64,000 bases of DNA from Polymyxa betae (Eukaryota > Endomyxa > Phytomyxea > Plasmodiophorida > Plasmodiophoridae), in NCBI GenBank assembly GCA_003693705.1, contig RBZT01000404.1, forward strand, positions 1 to 64,000, given 5' to 3'. Below, in pieces: positions 47,691-59,545 of this stretch; the stretch's first letter is position 1; each line of letters begins with the position of its first letter. The notes beneath the pieces were generated by a model that was not told the origin of the DNA, made no database searches, and saw only the letters and a program-made list of their open reading frames with translations. A program made the translations under genes and the position numbers.

Positions 47691-47763
47691 ATGGTCACAA
47701 AAACATCAAGGCGTTTCAAAAAAATTAAAGACGAGCACGGTCGAAAATATCTGCAGATTCGAA

Positions 47764-50310
47764 ATGTCGAAGCTGCCGGTTCTGCTAGCCGATTTAACCG
47801 ACTTGATCACAGTCGCCTGCCATCGACAAGAGAGGACTGATAAAGGCGATCCTCCTCCTTTAAATGGTGATGATGCCCTTGTTGATAAAATGGCAATAAT
47901 GTTACTAACACAGTTACGTCAGATCATGTTACAGCAGTACATGAGGAGGAGAAGGAACCTCCTAACCTCTTCCAGTCATTTCGAATTGATGAGCCCTTAA
48001 GGATACTATCAGAGACAAAACCGCTCATAGAACGAGATCTAGATGGAATCAGTGACGAAATGGATCTGTCCGATTTTCAGGATGAGAGCTCGATGAGGCA
48101 TTGGCTACGCGAGTACCAGAAGAAGAAGTAAAATACGATAGTGTTGCGACTGCAAACGGCATTCGAATGATTTGGAAACAGGGTTTACGTTCGGCCGCTT
48201 GTAGTTTACCCAAGCGCTGTTTTCCGTGCTCTTCATGAGATCTATAACAGAGACGATGAGAAAGTTGTGTTCGACTTCATACGATTCCGAGCTGCTAATC
48301 TAACAGTAATATAACAGCCATTGACTTGGTGAAATGTATGAAACGATGCATCAGATCAATATGGGTCCCAGTGTTTGGGTTCAGCGACAGATGGATATTG
48401 CTTTGTGGACAAAAAACGCACATATGCTATACCGGGTGGTTGTCCCGAGCCAAAGCATAGAAGTACAACGCGATATTCGAGTTATACATGCCCTAATGCA
48501 ACAGCAAGGGTATTTATTTACGTTTGTATTTCCTGCTTTTCAACGTTAACGTCTGAAAAGTTTCACCTTGACAAGCGATGATGGTTGGCATTGTTTGTGG
48601 TGTGCAGAAGGGGTCCGGTTGCGGTTGAAACAATACAGGTAGTGATGTTTTGCATGCTGGAAGCCCTCGTTTTGATTGTCAGCGCAGAGCAATGGTCGAT
48701 GGTCAGAAGGTTAATCGATTTCCTGGAAGCTATTTAGTTACCTCGCCAACATTTTGGGCAAATTTCTCCATGGACCTGAAGAAGTTGCATGAGCTGAAGT
48801 AAGTTATACATGCAAACACTTCAGTATATACTGAACTTGAACAATGATGAAGCATCCCGGCTATGTTTCGTTTACCGGATCAAATGAAGCAGTTACAAGA
48901 ATTTCGTGAGAAGAACCCGAAGCACTGGATAATGATCGAAAAATTCGTGTCCCAATCTAGTCCCAGGGTGCGGAATTGTTGAAGTTTAAACTGTTTTATA
49001 TTAACTCGTTGCTCGGATAGGCACCTCAAAGAATACTTGTACAACCTGCTGCAAATCTTTCAAAGAAAGAAATTGGCCTTGCTGTAGCAACGCATTTTAT
49101 TGATAAGCCCAAATTGATAATGAAGCGACAGGTCCTTCATTCAACAAGCTTGGATTCTGTGGCTCGAGAACCGATTTTGTTATTAGGCTGAAATTATCAT
49201 GCACGCGTCGGTGACATGTTTCGACCCGCTTCGTTGCTATATATATGATGAAGGAATTGTATATTTACGCGAACCAAAAAATTGGCCGCAAACTGAACTT
49301 CATTACGGGTTTGCACGTACTTCACGCGCTCCTAAAAAGGTAGTCAAGACAGCCTTTGCGTTCAATGCAAAATCAAACAAAACCAGGTCTGGGGTATCGA
49401 CGATGACGACGATGTCGTACCAGTTGAAGACCATACTGGAAAGATCCACCGATCGTGGACTTGGTTGAAGTCGCTATTGCGATCAAAAGGACATAACGCT
49501 GAGGCATTGGAGAAAGAGATGCGAATCCAAATTTTAAAAATCATCATCAGGTTAAAAATGATACCTCGACCTATGATGTTCGATATTCTCATTTCTTAGC
49601 ATGCAACCTCATGTCATCAAATTGATGAGGTGCAACGTACATCGGCGCGATAACTGCTATGAGATATTTCAGTTTAAATACTTGCTCGATAGAGACTTGA
49701 AGTATAACGATTATTCTCAGAATATGCCAGACGATTTGCTTACTTTCACACATAGGCCCTGGTTAACTTCTATCAGAACTCCAGCTCTAAAGTGTATTTC
49801 GCCAATAGAGCTCGATGTTATCTCAGGGGCGGTTGCAGATACATTGAATATGGTTCACATCAGGCCACGATGGCCGATCACTATTCCAAGGTAAACTACA
49901 CTATCAGATTCTTGGTGCTTTTATAGAACAGTGTTTCAATTTTTGCAGGAAGAAGCCAAGACGGGCACGTCCGAAAGGTTTGGAGCCTTTTCAACGTAAA
50001 CGAATCCCATATCCACTTGAACATCACGTGGAAATGTCAACGCCAAGTGACCTTTTTCTCGTGAATTGTTCAAGCATCGACCCTTTACAGCTCGAGTTGG
50101 GCAACGCGATGTATAATGAATGTAATATTCAGACATGTATGCAGTAAAAATATAGGTAACAGTTTCCCAACAGGTATTTCGGAAGAAGAGCGAAAAGGTC
50201 GCTTCGTGAGATTATATCCGAGCTCAGATTACACGGACTCAAACGAAATCTTTGTCAACTCGGACGACTTGCAACAGGCAATAACCAAACGACTGAACAA
50301 ACTGAAATAA
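47764..50310 (+). CDS. TTLL-like protein, probably inactive
   Basis: Multi-exon gene with an N-terminal helical region (MSKLPVLLADLTDLITVA), then a tubulin-tyrosine-ligase-like core. Matching blocks in order are DDGWHCLWCAEG, QKVNRFPGSY, FRLPDQMKQLQEFREKNPKH, ASVTCFDPLRCYIYDEGIVY (the family VTSYDPLRIYLYEEG stretch), GKIHRSWTWLKSLLRSKG, CYEIFQFKYLLDRDLK and ELDVISGAVADTLNMV. These are diagnostic of polyglutamylase-type TTLLs. Catalytic positions are altered: the lysine of the WIVKP motif is not seen (WIMIE), the KFDxR motif before the DPLR block is absent, and the metal-binding LLEVN reads LTSIR (about 49763-49777). An extra 20-residue insert lies inside the last block. I infer a pseudoenzyme. 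Exon borders between 48,100 and 49,200 are uncertain and might hide better residues. Confidence 0.68.
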
Positions 50311-50405
50311 GCATATGCACTTCTCAAGACAAAATATGAAAATTGTTTATTCTTGAGCTGCGTATCGCCTATTATTTTGCCGCAAAAGGATTATAAGAAA
50401 AGCAT

Positions 50406-51433
50406 CTATTCAGCAGCGGCCGGAGCGGGCTCCGAATCAATCTGCTTTTCGGCCGGCACGCTAACCGGAGCAGATGGTTGATCCGACATGGCCTGACATA
50501 ATGTTAAGCCCCATATGAGAGAAACAACTATCAGGTACATTGTTAGAGGTCATATTTTCATCATTGCGACGAGGAGACCGCGAACGAGAGCGCGGAGAAC
50601 GAGACCTAGAACGAGAACTTCCACGCGAACCTAATATGATAGTTGTCAGAACTGACTGGAACTCTAAATCAAAAAGAGGTACCAGAGCGGCTGACAGCTC
50701 GGCGTGGGCTCGCGCTCCGAGATGATCGTCTCAAGTCTGATGCGCAATTACGCTCCAAGTGACCATCCTTACCGCATCGGTAGCATCGGTTGCTGGACGA
50801 AAAGTCAACTGAGTGAGCCATCGAAAACGAACAGGATAACAAATAAGAGACAAAGAAACAAGAGGTAATGATGCCATACAAATCGGAGTGGGAAACAACC
50901 ATCCGCCGCTCCAATTCTTCCAATAAGATCGCAAATGGAATTCGATAACGCATTACCTCCAGTCTCCAGCTGAGCAATCACGAGCCCTGAACTGAATCAG
51001 AACTCTTGCTGTCGCAATCAAATTTCAATTTACCAATGGCCTTCTTTTCCACAGTTATAGCATTTTCCACTGCCAGGTGCAGGTCGGCGATCCTCACGGT
51101 AGCCTTCGAAACTTACAAATTGAACTAAAAGGATTACTTTTTGGATTCACCTCGAGGATGGCGAGCACGTTCAACAACTAGACGAACGCCGTCTAAACGG
51201 TACCCATCGAGCTCATAAACAGCATCCTCTGCATCACGCGAGTCCTCAAATTCAACAAATCTAAGCGCGGAGGGGTTCAGTAAGCGAATGCGTCAAGCTT
51301 GGACGCACACCAACCCGTAATCATGCTTCAAATCGATGTCGATTACTCGGCCATACTTCGAGAACAGATACTCGATATCGCTGGTTCGGGAGCGGCGCGA
51401 GATATTGCCAACGTAAAGACGAGTTCGAGACAT
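50406..51433 (-). CDS. SR splicing factor, RRM plus two zinc knuckles (RS2Z-like)
   Basis: The start [20 protein letters not shown] is a typical SR-protein RRM beginning. The RRM is completed across an intron ([20 protein letters not shown]). Two CCHC zinc knuckles follow, each split from its neighbours by introns: [14 protein letters not shown] (about 51,070 and 51,000) and [14 protein letters not shown] (about 50,770). An RS domain with repeated SRSRSP follows. A last 47-bp intron gives an acidic, Ala/Pro-rich C-terminus ending PAPAAAE at 50406. Binding of RNA by the RRM and knuckles, with RS-mediated spliceosome recruitment, is the family role. Metazoan SRSF7 has one knuckle. The two-knuckle form is the hallmark of plant RS2Z proteins. 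Confidence 0.88.
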
Positions 51434-51929
51434 GACAGTAGAAATATAGTGGTGACGTCGGTGATAGAGAGTGAAGGTAAAGTCCGAAGCGGAATGTGGT
51501 CGAGATTAGAGCAATTGTTTTGCCAGGCCAATGGATTACACTTTCGGAGGCCAAGCCCTCCCCGCATTCCATACATAGATAAGTATCTAAAGTACTTTTA
51601 CACGATGTAACCTAGTAATTCTATACAGACGATAAAATCATACATGACTTGGGAACCCGAGTTTCATCTCTCGTTCCCATATTCATTCACTTTTTCTGAT
51701 TCTTCATGTACGGTGACATTATAAAGTACAAGTTTCGTCGCTGAAAGTTCTTCCTTTCAGAAATTCTCGAAGGTAGCCATTCTTCCGGTCTTAAGTTAAG
51801 GCTTCATTTGCAGTGATACAGCATTCATAGTAGTCAGTGGATGCTGCATTTAACAATTCTGATTGTAGACATGATTGGACCAGGAAACAGCTGCTATAAG
51901 TGTCTCTGAACGGAGTTGTTGAGGTCAGT
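51434..51929. other. Divergent spacer between SR protein and MTHFS
   Basis: About 500 bases between two divergent start codons. No RNA gene was seen. One chance plus-strand frame (51299-51610) mirrors the RRM exon. Confidence 0.4.
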
Positions 51930-52654
51930 ATGGTATCAGATCATCTAATAGCAGCTTTAAAGAAGCAAGTGCGGCGGCAAGTACTACAACGCTTGCAACG
52001 GATACCAGATACTGAGGTCAACGCGCAAAGCCAAATAATCACCCAAATTGTGGCAACAAGTGATGATTGGATCGGTGCACGAAGCATTGCTTTATTTTAT
52101 TCAATGCCACATGAAGTACAGGTCTGGATAATTATCCAGAGGTTAAATCGCTACCCAGGTCTCTGACAGTAATTACTATGTGTAGACGAAATATTTGCTG
52201 AAACTCGCTTTCGATGACGGCAAACGAGTTTACCTTCCCAGAGCGTATGGCCTCGATAAACTGACCATGTTGGAGGTGTTCAGTCCGGAAGAAATTGAGA
52301 GATTTCCTTTGAATGCATGGGGTATTCGTGAGCCTATAGGCGGTAATCGCCACGATCCGATGAAAACTGGCGATCTCGATATTGTGTATATACCAGGGCT
52401 TGCGTTTGATCATTATCACAATCGATTAGGTACCAAGTTGCATTCACAGCATATTCACCGCCCATTCATAACCTGCAATAGGCTATGGGAAAGGTTATTA
52501 TGACAAATGGCTCGACGAATGGCGCTCCTGCTCGCATCCGGTGCCAAAAATAATCGGCCTTTGCTTAAAAGAGCAGATGTTGGAAAAGGTCCCCATCGAT
52601 GAGCACGATATTGTGTGTGATCAATTGTGCTATAGTGATTTGAAAGCAGAATAA
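51930..52654 (+). CDS. MTHFS: 5-formyltetrahydrofolate cyclo-ligase
   Basis: Three exons, 51930-52121, 52186-52429 and 52482-52654, give 202 residues, against about 203 in human. The enzyme converts 5-formyl-THF and ATP to 5,10-methenyl-THF. Landmarks are the N-terminal basic helix (LKKQVRRQVLQRL), FYSMPHEVQ and the folate-binding WGIREP. PGLAFDHYHNRLG and GKGYYDKWL, the latter two joined across the second intron, form the ATP-binding loop. A conserved ending (IDEHDIVCD) follows. I chose the ATG at 51930 rather than 51900 because it aligns with the family N-terminus. The stop codon overlaps an AATAAA (52650-52655). Functionally it pairs with the ADC synthase gene further right, both in folate metabolism. 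Confidence 0.93.
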
Positions 52655-52699
52655 ATTGCAAATATGTGATTTGGTGATTGTACATATTGTCAAAAGAAA

Positions 52700-52771
52700 T
52701 ACCGCCGCCGGGACTCGAACCCGGACCTCCAGTTCCGAAGACTAACACGCTGACCATTGCGTCACCAAGCT
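52700..52771 (-). tRNA. tRNA-Arg (anticodon TCG), acceptor stem mispaired
   Basis: Reading the minus strand: D arm ACGC-AATGGTCA-GCGT (perfect 4-bp stem), then an anticodon arm TTAGT-CTTCGGA-ACTGG with anticodon TCG (plus-strand CGA at 52736-52738). The variable loop is AGGT and the T arm is CCGGG-TTCGAGT-CCCGG (perfect 5-bp stem). The 3' acceptor strand is CGGCGGT with discriminator A. The 5' acceptor strand is AGCTTGG, which pairs at only positions 1, 3, 7 and, by wobble, 5. Positions 2, 4 and 6 are mismatched. The arms are too regular for chance, so this is a tRNA gene, a recently decayed copy, or a tRNA-derived element. Confidence 0.75.
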
Positions 52772-52829
52772 GACAGAATTCCCGCTTAAATCAATAATAA
52801 TGTATTGATATCAATATCGTAATTCATCA

Positions 52830-53739
52830 TTAGTCATCCTTATTCACAAAATCATTGAGAAGTTTGCAGACGATTTCCATATCAGTTGTGGAAAGATGAT
52901 GTCTGTGACTTGGCCTATCAACTTGTTTCGCGCTTTCAGGTAGCGTGGGCGATGTTGGGAACATCGAAACGCTTCTAGCTTTCAGGGATCTAACAGAAAC
53001 TGGAGGAGTCTGCCAAACTTGTTTCATGCATAAATCTGAAGATCTCTCTTTTGCTGTGTCCTGCATAATATCCAGAACATCGACTGATGTGGTCAACTGT
53101 ACGATAGCATTGGCATTTGAATTCTTGAGAAGATAAGAAGATTGAGAGACCGGCTGCTGCTCGCCAACCAGATCTACGATGACCTTACCGACGTTTTCAA
53201 TTTCCGATCCGGACTTCAACTGGGATGAGCGTTGGTGAGGCGTTTGCTTCAATGCCAGCTTACACGATGAACAGTGAGAACCAGATGGTCCGTTACCACT
53301 GAATTTGAGTCATGTGGTCTCAGCCAACAATCGGCAACGAATGGATGTCCAAAATTGACGGTCCCGTCTCTGACAACACAAGCTTGGGTCATCCCCGAGG
53401 AATCATCAGCTCGAAAACGTGAGAACACGCCACCAATGTTCAGTTTCCATCTAGCGCTTCACCATCAATTCATTTCTTTGTACCAATTCTATTGCTACTT
53501 AATGAATACCATCGACCCGTCATATGGAATCTTGCTGACACTGTCGATTACAGCACAGAGCCGGCAGTGAATTCGGTCTGGTTTGGACGTTGAACGAGCG
53601 CCTTCGAGCAGACTACGGAGCATAGCGCATTCGACCCAGCTGCCACAATCGGAAAATCTGAAGAGGCTTGCGAATGCTCTTCTTTACTGAATAGATATTT
53701 CGTTGATCGATCGAGAATCCGATTTTCAGCAAGCGTCAT
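52830..53739 (-). CDS. Unknown protein, three or more exons
   Basis: The last exon (52830-53252) encodes a Ser/Val-rich segment ending with a short helix (TTDMEIVCKLLNDFVNKDD). A middle exon at about 53,260-53,440 contains FGHPFVADCWLRPHDSNSVV. The first exon starts at 53739 (MTLAENRILDRSTKYLFSKE). Introns lie near 53,440-53,560 and 53,253-53,270, but I did not fix their ends. The middle block could be a small folded domain. The rest looks disordered with several TP and SP sites. No family recognised. It sits 78 bases downstream of the stop of the RBBP5 gene, on the same strand. Confidence 0.45.
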
Positions 53740-53817
53740 CCACGCTAAGAATTGTTTGAATAATCATTAATCAGAGGTTCACTTTTACAATGAATAGCAG
53801 AAAAGATAGACAGAGAA

Positions 53818-55548
53818 CTAAAGAGTCTTTGGAGAAACAGGTATGTGCTTGAGATCATCACTGTCGAGAGGATGGTAAACTGTTCGGGTTCCAATGTCGA
53901 TGATTTCATCAGTGCCTAACTGCAGCAATGTTAGGGCAAACATATCGTGCAGAAATTGTTAAATTATACACTGGACTGGTTCATAATTGAATTGGGCTCA
54001 TCCTCGTCTCTAAGATAAACATTTTCCTGCAGTTCAACAAAATCAGGAGCGAACGCACTCCAATTCTTATTAACATTTTTGCTCCACAAAACGATCTGTT
54101 CAGATTTAATGACTGCGAGCAGTAATGGTGTATTTGGATGCCATTGCAGCGACACGATTCCCAGACTAGTTCCATCGAGTAATGAGACTAGCGATCCATT
54201 AATAACATTCCAGATATAGATACTAAGAACACATTAGTGTTTGTTGGCAACTTGAAAAGCCTTCTGTCCAACCAACCACACCAAATCATAGTAACGAATG
54301 AAACAATACGATTGTTCAACCTGTGTGGAGAGTTCATGTGCAGTGCTCCTGCAGCAACATATTCACCATTATTCGACAAGCATGAGCAATAGAACTGAGT
54401 ACGGTTTACAACATCCACCACCTCTTTCTGTAGAGAGGTCAGGCAATAATCAATAACGGAAAACTGGCAACTACAAACCCGAACTTGAAGTGATGGAGCG
54501 TCGCAAACTCGTACTCCTAAAAACCTAAATCAGCTCTTTAAAACGTTGTTCGTGTTAGATGAAATTACGATCATTCGACGTGACCACCAATGTATCATTG
54601 ATTCCGATGGCTAGCTGTATTTGTGTTCCGTTTCCGGCAAAGGAGGCCGCTATAGACACATGGCGAAGTTATAAACGAAAATTCAAGCTGGCAACAGCTT
54701 ACATGCCAGCATTTCTAAAGAATGAGAATCATGTTTAGTGACACAAGCTAGCGACAACCCTAACGATTCAGGTTATCCGATGCAAATCTCAGCATAGCTG
54801 TCATTTGAAATACCGATAAGAAGTGCATCGCCATTTTCGCTGAAGCGAACACATTTCGGTACTGATTTTGATGAGGGCGCCGAAGCGTTGATAGTTGTTA
54901 AAGCAGCTTCCGTACCATTAAGTCGAGCTAAAACCGGAGGGCTTCCGTTAAAACAAATTGCACATCTGCTCCACGATCAGCAAATGTTATAAAGTTTCAA
55001 CAGCAACAGATGTTAAACCTACAACGACATATCAAATGGATGCTGGTCTGCATTAAGAACCGGGAACGGAAATGAAACTACATGATCTATAGTACCGGAT
55101 TTGACGTCCCACTGGACAATAACACCAATGCTTAGAGATCCAAGTAGCTTGCGACCATTATGTGTCCAGCTGACAGAATTAACTACACCTGCTGATATCA
55201 TGATTTAATATCAGCTAGAAAACAAACGAAAAAAACAACAGTCGAAACCGGACCAAAGAATACAATACAATTGACATTGGGTGATGGTAGCACACTTACT
55301 AGCAACGTCCTGTTCAAGTCTACGAGCGATCCCTCGTGTTTCGAAGTCCCAAATATTCACATTACCAGAGGATGTTCCTGCAGCCAGCAACGTTCCCCAT
55401 CGGTTGAAAGCGACACATGACGTCCCCTCAGTCCCGGCCATAACCCCATCGTAGAGTTCCGGGCAATCACCATCGAATGGGTTCCTATACAGGTAATGAG
55501 AGTCATTATGACAATACTACAGATAGAGCACAGGAGAGCCTTGTTCAT
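53818..55548 (-). CDS. RBBP5: COMPASS WD40 subunit RBBP5/Swd1
   Basis: A core subunit of the COMPASS/MLL H3K4 methyltransferase complexes. About seven exons. The N-terminus reads MNKALLNPFD across a 47-bp intron, matching the MNLELLESF start of human RBBP5. Family blocks are VAFNRWGTLLAAGTSSGNVN, IWDFETRGIARRLEQDV, NSVSWTHNGRKLLGSLSIGV, VVNRTQFYCSCLSNNGEYVA, SLQWHPNTPLLLAVI and the diagnostic NWSAFAPDFVELQENVYLRD. The last intron leads to an acidic tail (TDEIIDIGTRTVYHPLDSDD) ending at 53818. In human RBBP5 the corresponding acidic region contacts ASH2L. The 5' end is 152 bases from the stop of ADC synthase. Confidence 0.92.
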
Positions 55549-55700
55549 GTAGGATAGGGTCGCAGGGTTCTCGAGTCATGTAGAAATATGTAACGTAACT
55601 GATGACGTTTCAATGGGCGCGGACTGTTCTGCCCCGATTATCACTACATAATACACATACTGTAGCAGACTGAACAGAATATACAATGAGGTTTTAATCA

Positions 55701-58613
55701 TTATGACATTAGATGTCTGGTCGTGTATTGCATAGGAGCTTCCGCTTTCAGCAGCATTTCGGCGTGTTCGGATTCAGGGTCAGAAAGCGAGACGATCGCT
55801 CCGCCAGATCCTATTGATGTTGATGACGGCATACAGATCACAGTTCGAATAATAACACTAAAATCGGCGCTTCCATTAACAGAGAGAAATCCGAGGCATC
55901 CAGAATATATTCCTAATTACAATGGTTTAGACGGCCAATATGTCATTGCAAAAACAGCAACAAACTCAACAAAACGGAATATGAATCAAACAATTACCTC
56001 TTGGTGTTCCCTCGATTTCCTCTAATAACTGAACGGAACGCCTTTTAGGTGCGCCCGTCATGGACCCTGTAAAGTGTTAAAAAACAATATTTCGTTTCAT
56101 GAGATGTCGTGAAAGTAGACATCTACAATCAGACCTGGAGGAAACGCTGCTCGAATACAATCAACAGCTGTATGCCCTGCTGACAGCCGCCCGACAATCG
56201 TACTTGTGAGCTGAAAGACGTGCCTGAATCGTTGCAATTCGCAAAACCGATCGACGTGAACACTGCCTGGTATGCAGCATTGGGCCAGATCGTGTCGAGC
56301 TAAATCAGTGATCATGAGGTTTTCTGCTCGATCCTTTGAATGCAATTCAATGTCATATTATGCGATAACAGTTTTATGCCAACCTTGGAGCTGTTTTCCA
56401 GCTGGGACTGCAATGCATAATCTTCATCTTCAGAAGCTCCTCGTTTAATGGTCCCTTTGATCGGTTGAGAAATAACCTTTCAAATATTTCAAGCTAAATA
56501 TGGCGGAACAAAATGGGCGAACCTTTAAATCTCGATCAACCCTGACAAATCGCTCTGGTGAACAACTGCAAATAGCAATGTCGTCGAACTGCATGAAAGC
56601 AGAGAACGGTGCTGGGTTTGATTTTCGAAGATCAAGATATAGGCTTAACGGATCGCAAACACTATTCGCCTAAATGTTCAAACTAGTTAGAAGACAGATA
56701 ATAAGAAGAACTGCAGAGCAGTGAGATACACTAACCGAGACATGCTGTGTTGTTAGACAAAGTTCGTATGAATGTCCATCAGCAATGTAATCAAGACATC
56801 TCGAAACTTTTTGCTGATAAATTTCCTGTCGATCATTAATTGCCATCTCAATGACAATCGTTCATTTCACCTTGGGATCGCGACAGGTAAAAGCGGATAT
56901 CTTTTCGGCTTGCAATGACTTATCATCCTTTAATTGGATTGTACTTTCTCTTATCATTCTAAGCAGGATGCTCAAATGGTAAACATTGTGTAATGTCAAA
57001 ATGATGACTTACGATTCAAAGTCAGAAAACCAATTTTCAACGTTTAATTCTGATTGGACATCAGACAGATGGACAATGTATGCAATGTTATTTCGATGGT
57101 CTAAAGCGATAAATCTGTCTATGAATGCAAACGTTGATGCAGGATAATCTTGAGAACACCAGTTAGAGTTCGGATCACGTTCACCACATTCCTAGTTTCT
57201 TCCTTAGATCAGTTAATTAATAAGAAATGATATTTACCGATTTCATTTCATATGAAAGATAGCCAATATAGCCACCGACAAAATCAAACGGGAGTTCGGT
57301 ACTGGTTCTTTTCGCTTCTTCAGACAAGGTGAACGCTGAAAGTTTTGCCTATAGAACAAAATGAGCGGAAGACAATTCCAACTAGAAGAAGCCCTACACG
57401 TAAGACATCGAAAAACGATTCCGATTCGCTCAACATTGTGTGATAGGCGCCAGTGTCAGCGACATAACGCTGTTCGACATTGAAACTGAGACGATGATCG
57501 GTGCTGATGGATAGATACGAGAATTCTCCACCATCTGAACTATCTAGCCAGACACACTCTGAGCTGAACATATCAAACATCATTTACCATAATCTTCAAA
57601 CAAAGATTCAATCACCTTCGAGACGAAATGGATTTCAGCCTAATTCATAATATGACAATGGAAAGTGAAATCAGTAACGCAGTCTACCTAACTGCCAGAG
57701 ATTCAGCTGAGAACGTGGAAGAAAGTTTAACAGAACGATAATGAAGCTGGAGTCGCTTAACATCAATATGCTGTAAAGGCGAAATAACATTCTGATGACA
57801 GAATTCAGCGTCGTGAGAGCATTTCATGACAAGGAAACCTTCGGGACGGGTACGGCCGGTCCAGCAGTTTTCACATAGATAGACAGAAAGTTACGAATAA
57901 GGCAATCGCCATATTCAGTCAGATGGCTTTCTGGGTGGAATTGAATGCCGATTTGAGGCTGATTTGATGGTCCCAGAGCGTGTACTGCCATTACAACACC
58001 ATCTTCAGTCCATGCAAGCGTGTCGAAATTGGCAGTGCATCCAATGGCACACAGCGAATTATAACAAACGGCTATAAAAGGTGATGGGACATCTAGATAA
58101 TCATTAGAAGAGATACAGAATCGGAATTACGTCAGGACAGACCTTTGAATAAAGGGTGAGTTTCGTTGTGATAAACCGAACGAGGGAATCCATGCCTGGG
58201 ATTGGTAACTCGACCGATATCAGCGCCATGATGTGCAGCAATGCCCTGCATTCCAAGACAAATGCCTAAAACTGGAAGGGATACATGCTCCAGAACATGT
58301 TTATTCACACCAAAATCAGCAGCATTTAACGGATTCCCGGGACCTGATCACATCAGGTTTCAGATTCTTTTAAAAAACGGTGGCGCGAATAGCCTAAAAC
58401 CATACCTGGCGATAAAACGATAAAATCTGGATTGTAATCGTCGATTAGCAAGTCGAGGTCGGTCGGTGAGACCGTATTCGGGACCAGATAGGGTGCCACA
58501 TTGGTCACTTTATGAATCAAGTTACTGACATTGGCTGTGAATGAATCGAAATTGTCAATGATCAGCGCGCGTCGCCAACGACCGCTCTCGTCCATTTGAT
58601 CAGATCGGATCAT
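55701..58613 (-). CDS. ABZ1: Fused PabA-PabB aminodeoxychorismate synthase
   Basis: Makes 4-amino-4-deoxychorismate from chorismate and glutamine, the step towards p-aminobenzoate and folate. Multi-exon. The N-terminal glutamine amidotransferase domain starts RALIIDNFDSFTANVSNLIH and has the nucleophile motif LGICLGMQG, HHGADIGRVTNPRHGFPRS and the His-Glu pair in GIQFHPESHLTEYG. The C-terminal chorismate-binding domain has QPIKGTIKRGASEDEDYALQ. The lysine in PIKGT marks PabB, since TrpE has PIAGT. It also has DRAENLMITDLARHDLAQCC, FQLTSTIVGRL, AAFPPG, SMTGAPKRRSVQLLEEIEG and a final YSGCLGFLSVNG. The fused form is known in fungi, plants and several protists, and is absent from animals. Exon borders between 56,500 and 58,000 are approximate. 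Confidence 0.92.
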
Positions 58614-59166
58614 GAAATATATTACGCAATCAGCTGCTTTGGTAAAACACCAAACTTAATTTATCCAAAATATTCATGACATGATCGAGAATAAACATCC
58701 ATTTCAATACCACTGCCTTGCTGGTTTATCAGTTGAATTAGAAATGTGCAATTAGCATATCATGAAAGCGATCGACAGAATTAAGTATTAGTGCAAAAAT
58801 CTCTGACTGACCATTCTCGTATCAAAGGGAATTGTTTTTGTAATATGAAATCATGGCTACCAGAAAGGAATCACAAATCACGTGTAATCTAACTATCAGG
58901 CTAAGTGCATGGAAATAAACTTGTACAGTAATTGATTTGACATTTTCTTATCAATCTACACGAGATAATGATTGCACGAGGCCCCTAAGGCCACTGATAT
59001 CAACGACAGCCACCTGCTGCCAATGAGTCGAATTTACAGGGATCAGATGCTACCGGTTCTGGCACAATCAAGCGATATCCGATTTGTGATGAAGAAACGA
59101 CCTGATATTCGGGGGTCTAACCCAAGCACTCGACTCCTGAGGCTTCAAATGTTATAACAATAGAGA
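58614..59166. other. Spacer with no supported gene
   Basis: AT-rich sequence upstream of ADC synthase. A 61-codon plus-strand frame (58972-59157) has no recognisable features. The region may contain 3' exons of the doubtful minus-strand gene that starts at 59416. Confidence 0.35.
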
Positions 59167-59416
59167 TCATAAACTGCAGAGAGCCGGTCCTGAGAAAAAC
59201 GAGATTTGTACATTGTAATTATCCACAACACAGCATTGACAGTTCGACAATGCTGATAAGTTTGAAGTAAAACCGCTCCATTCATATCGTTCAGCAACTA
59301 TCCGAACCAAGCTAATGGACTCGTTATAGATACAGCACCAATTCGTTGTGATCATACAGAACGATGCCGTCTTGTGCAAGGTCATGTACTGTCATTCGGG
59401 CGGTCTGTTGGGACAT
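59167..59416 (-). CDS. Possible 5' exons of an unknown gene
   Basis: ATG at 59416 opens a protein-like segment, MSQQTARMTVHDLAQDGIVL, continuing YDHNELVL to a donor-like GTGCTG. A second protein-like segment in another frame, IVAERYEWSGFTSNLSALSN, lies at about 59,170-59,320. A short intron could join them, but I could not set both ends in phase. The start is 129 bases from the divergent ELOF1 start. No family is recognised and the gene's 3' end is not visible. Confidence 0.3.
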
Positions 59417-59545
59417 TTTCAAAGGTAAAATGATTTCGCAAAAATTTTTCACAAATTGCGTTGTCGTTGGAACTGAGCCTGACGCCCTTCTGCGTCTGTG
59501 CCTCTAACCGGGCTCAAGGTCTCTGATTGATTACTGCACCGTACC

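Noticed and set aside
51299-51610. 103-codon plus-strand frame over the SR-protein RRM exon
   Set aside because: The minus strand gives a canonical RRM start with splice sites, so the plus frame is a mirror artefact.
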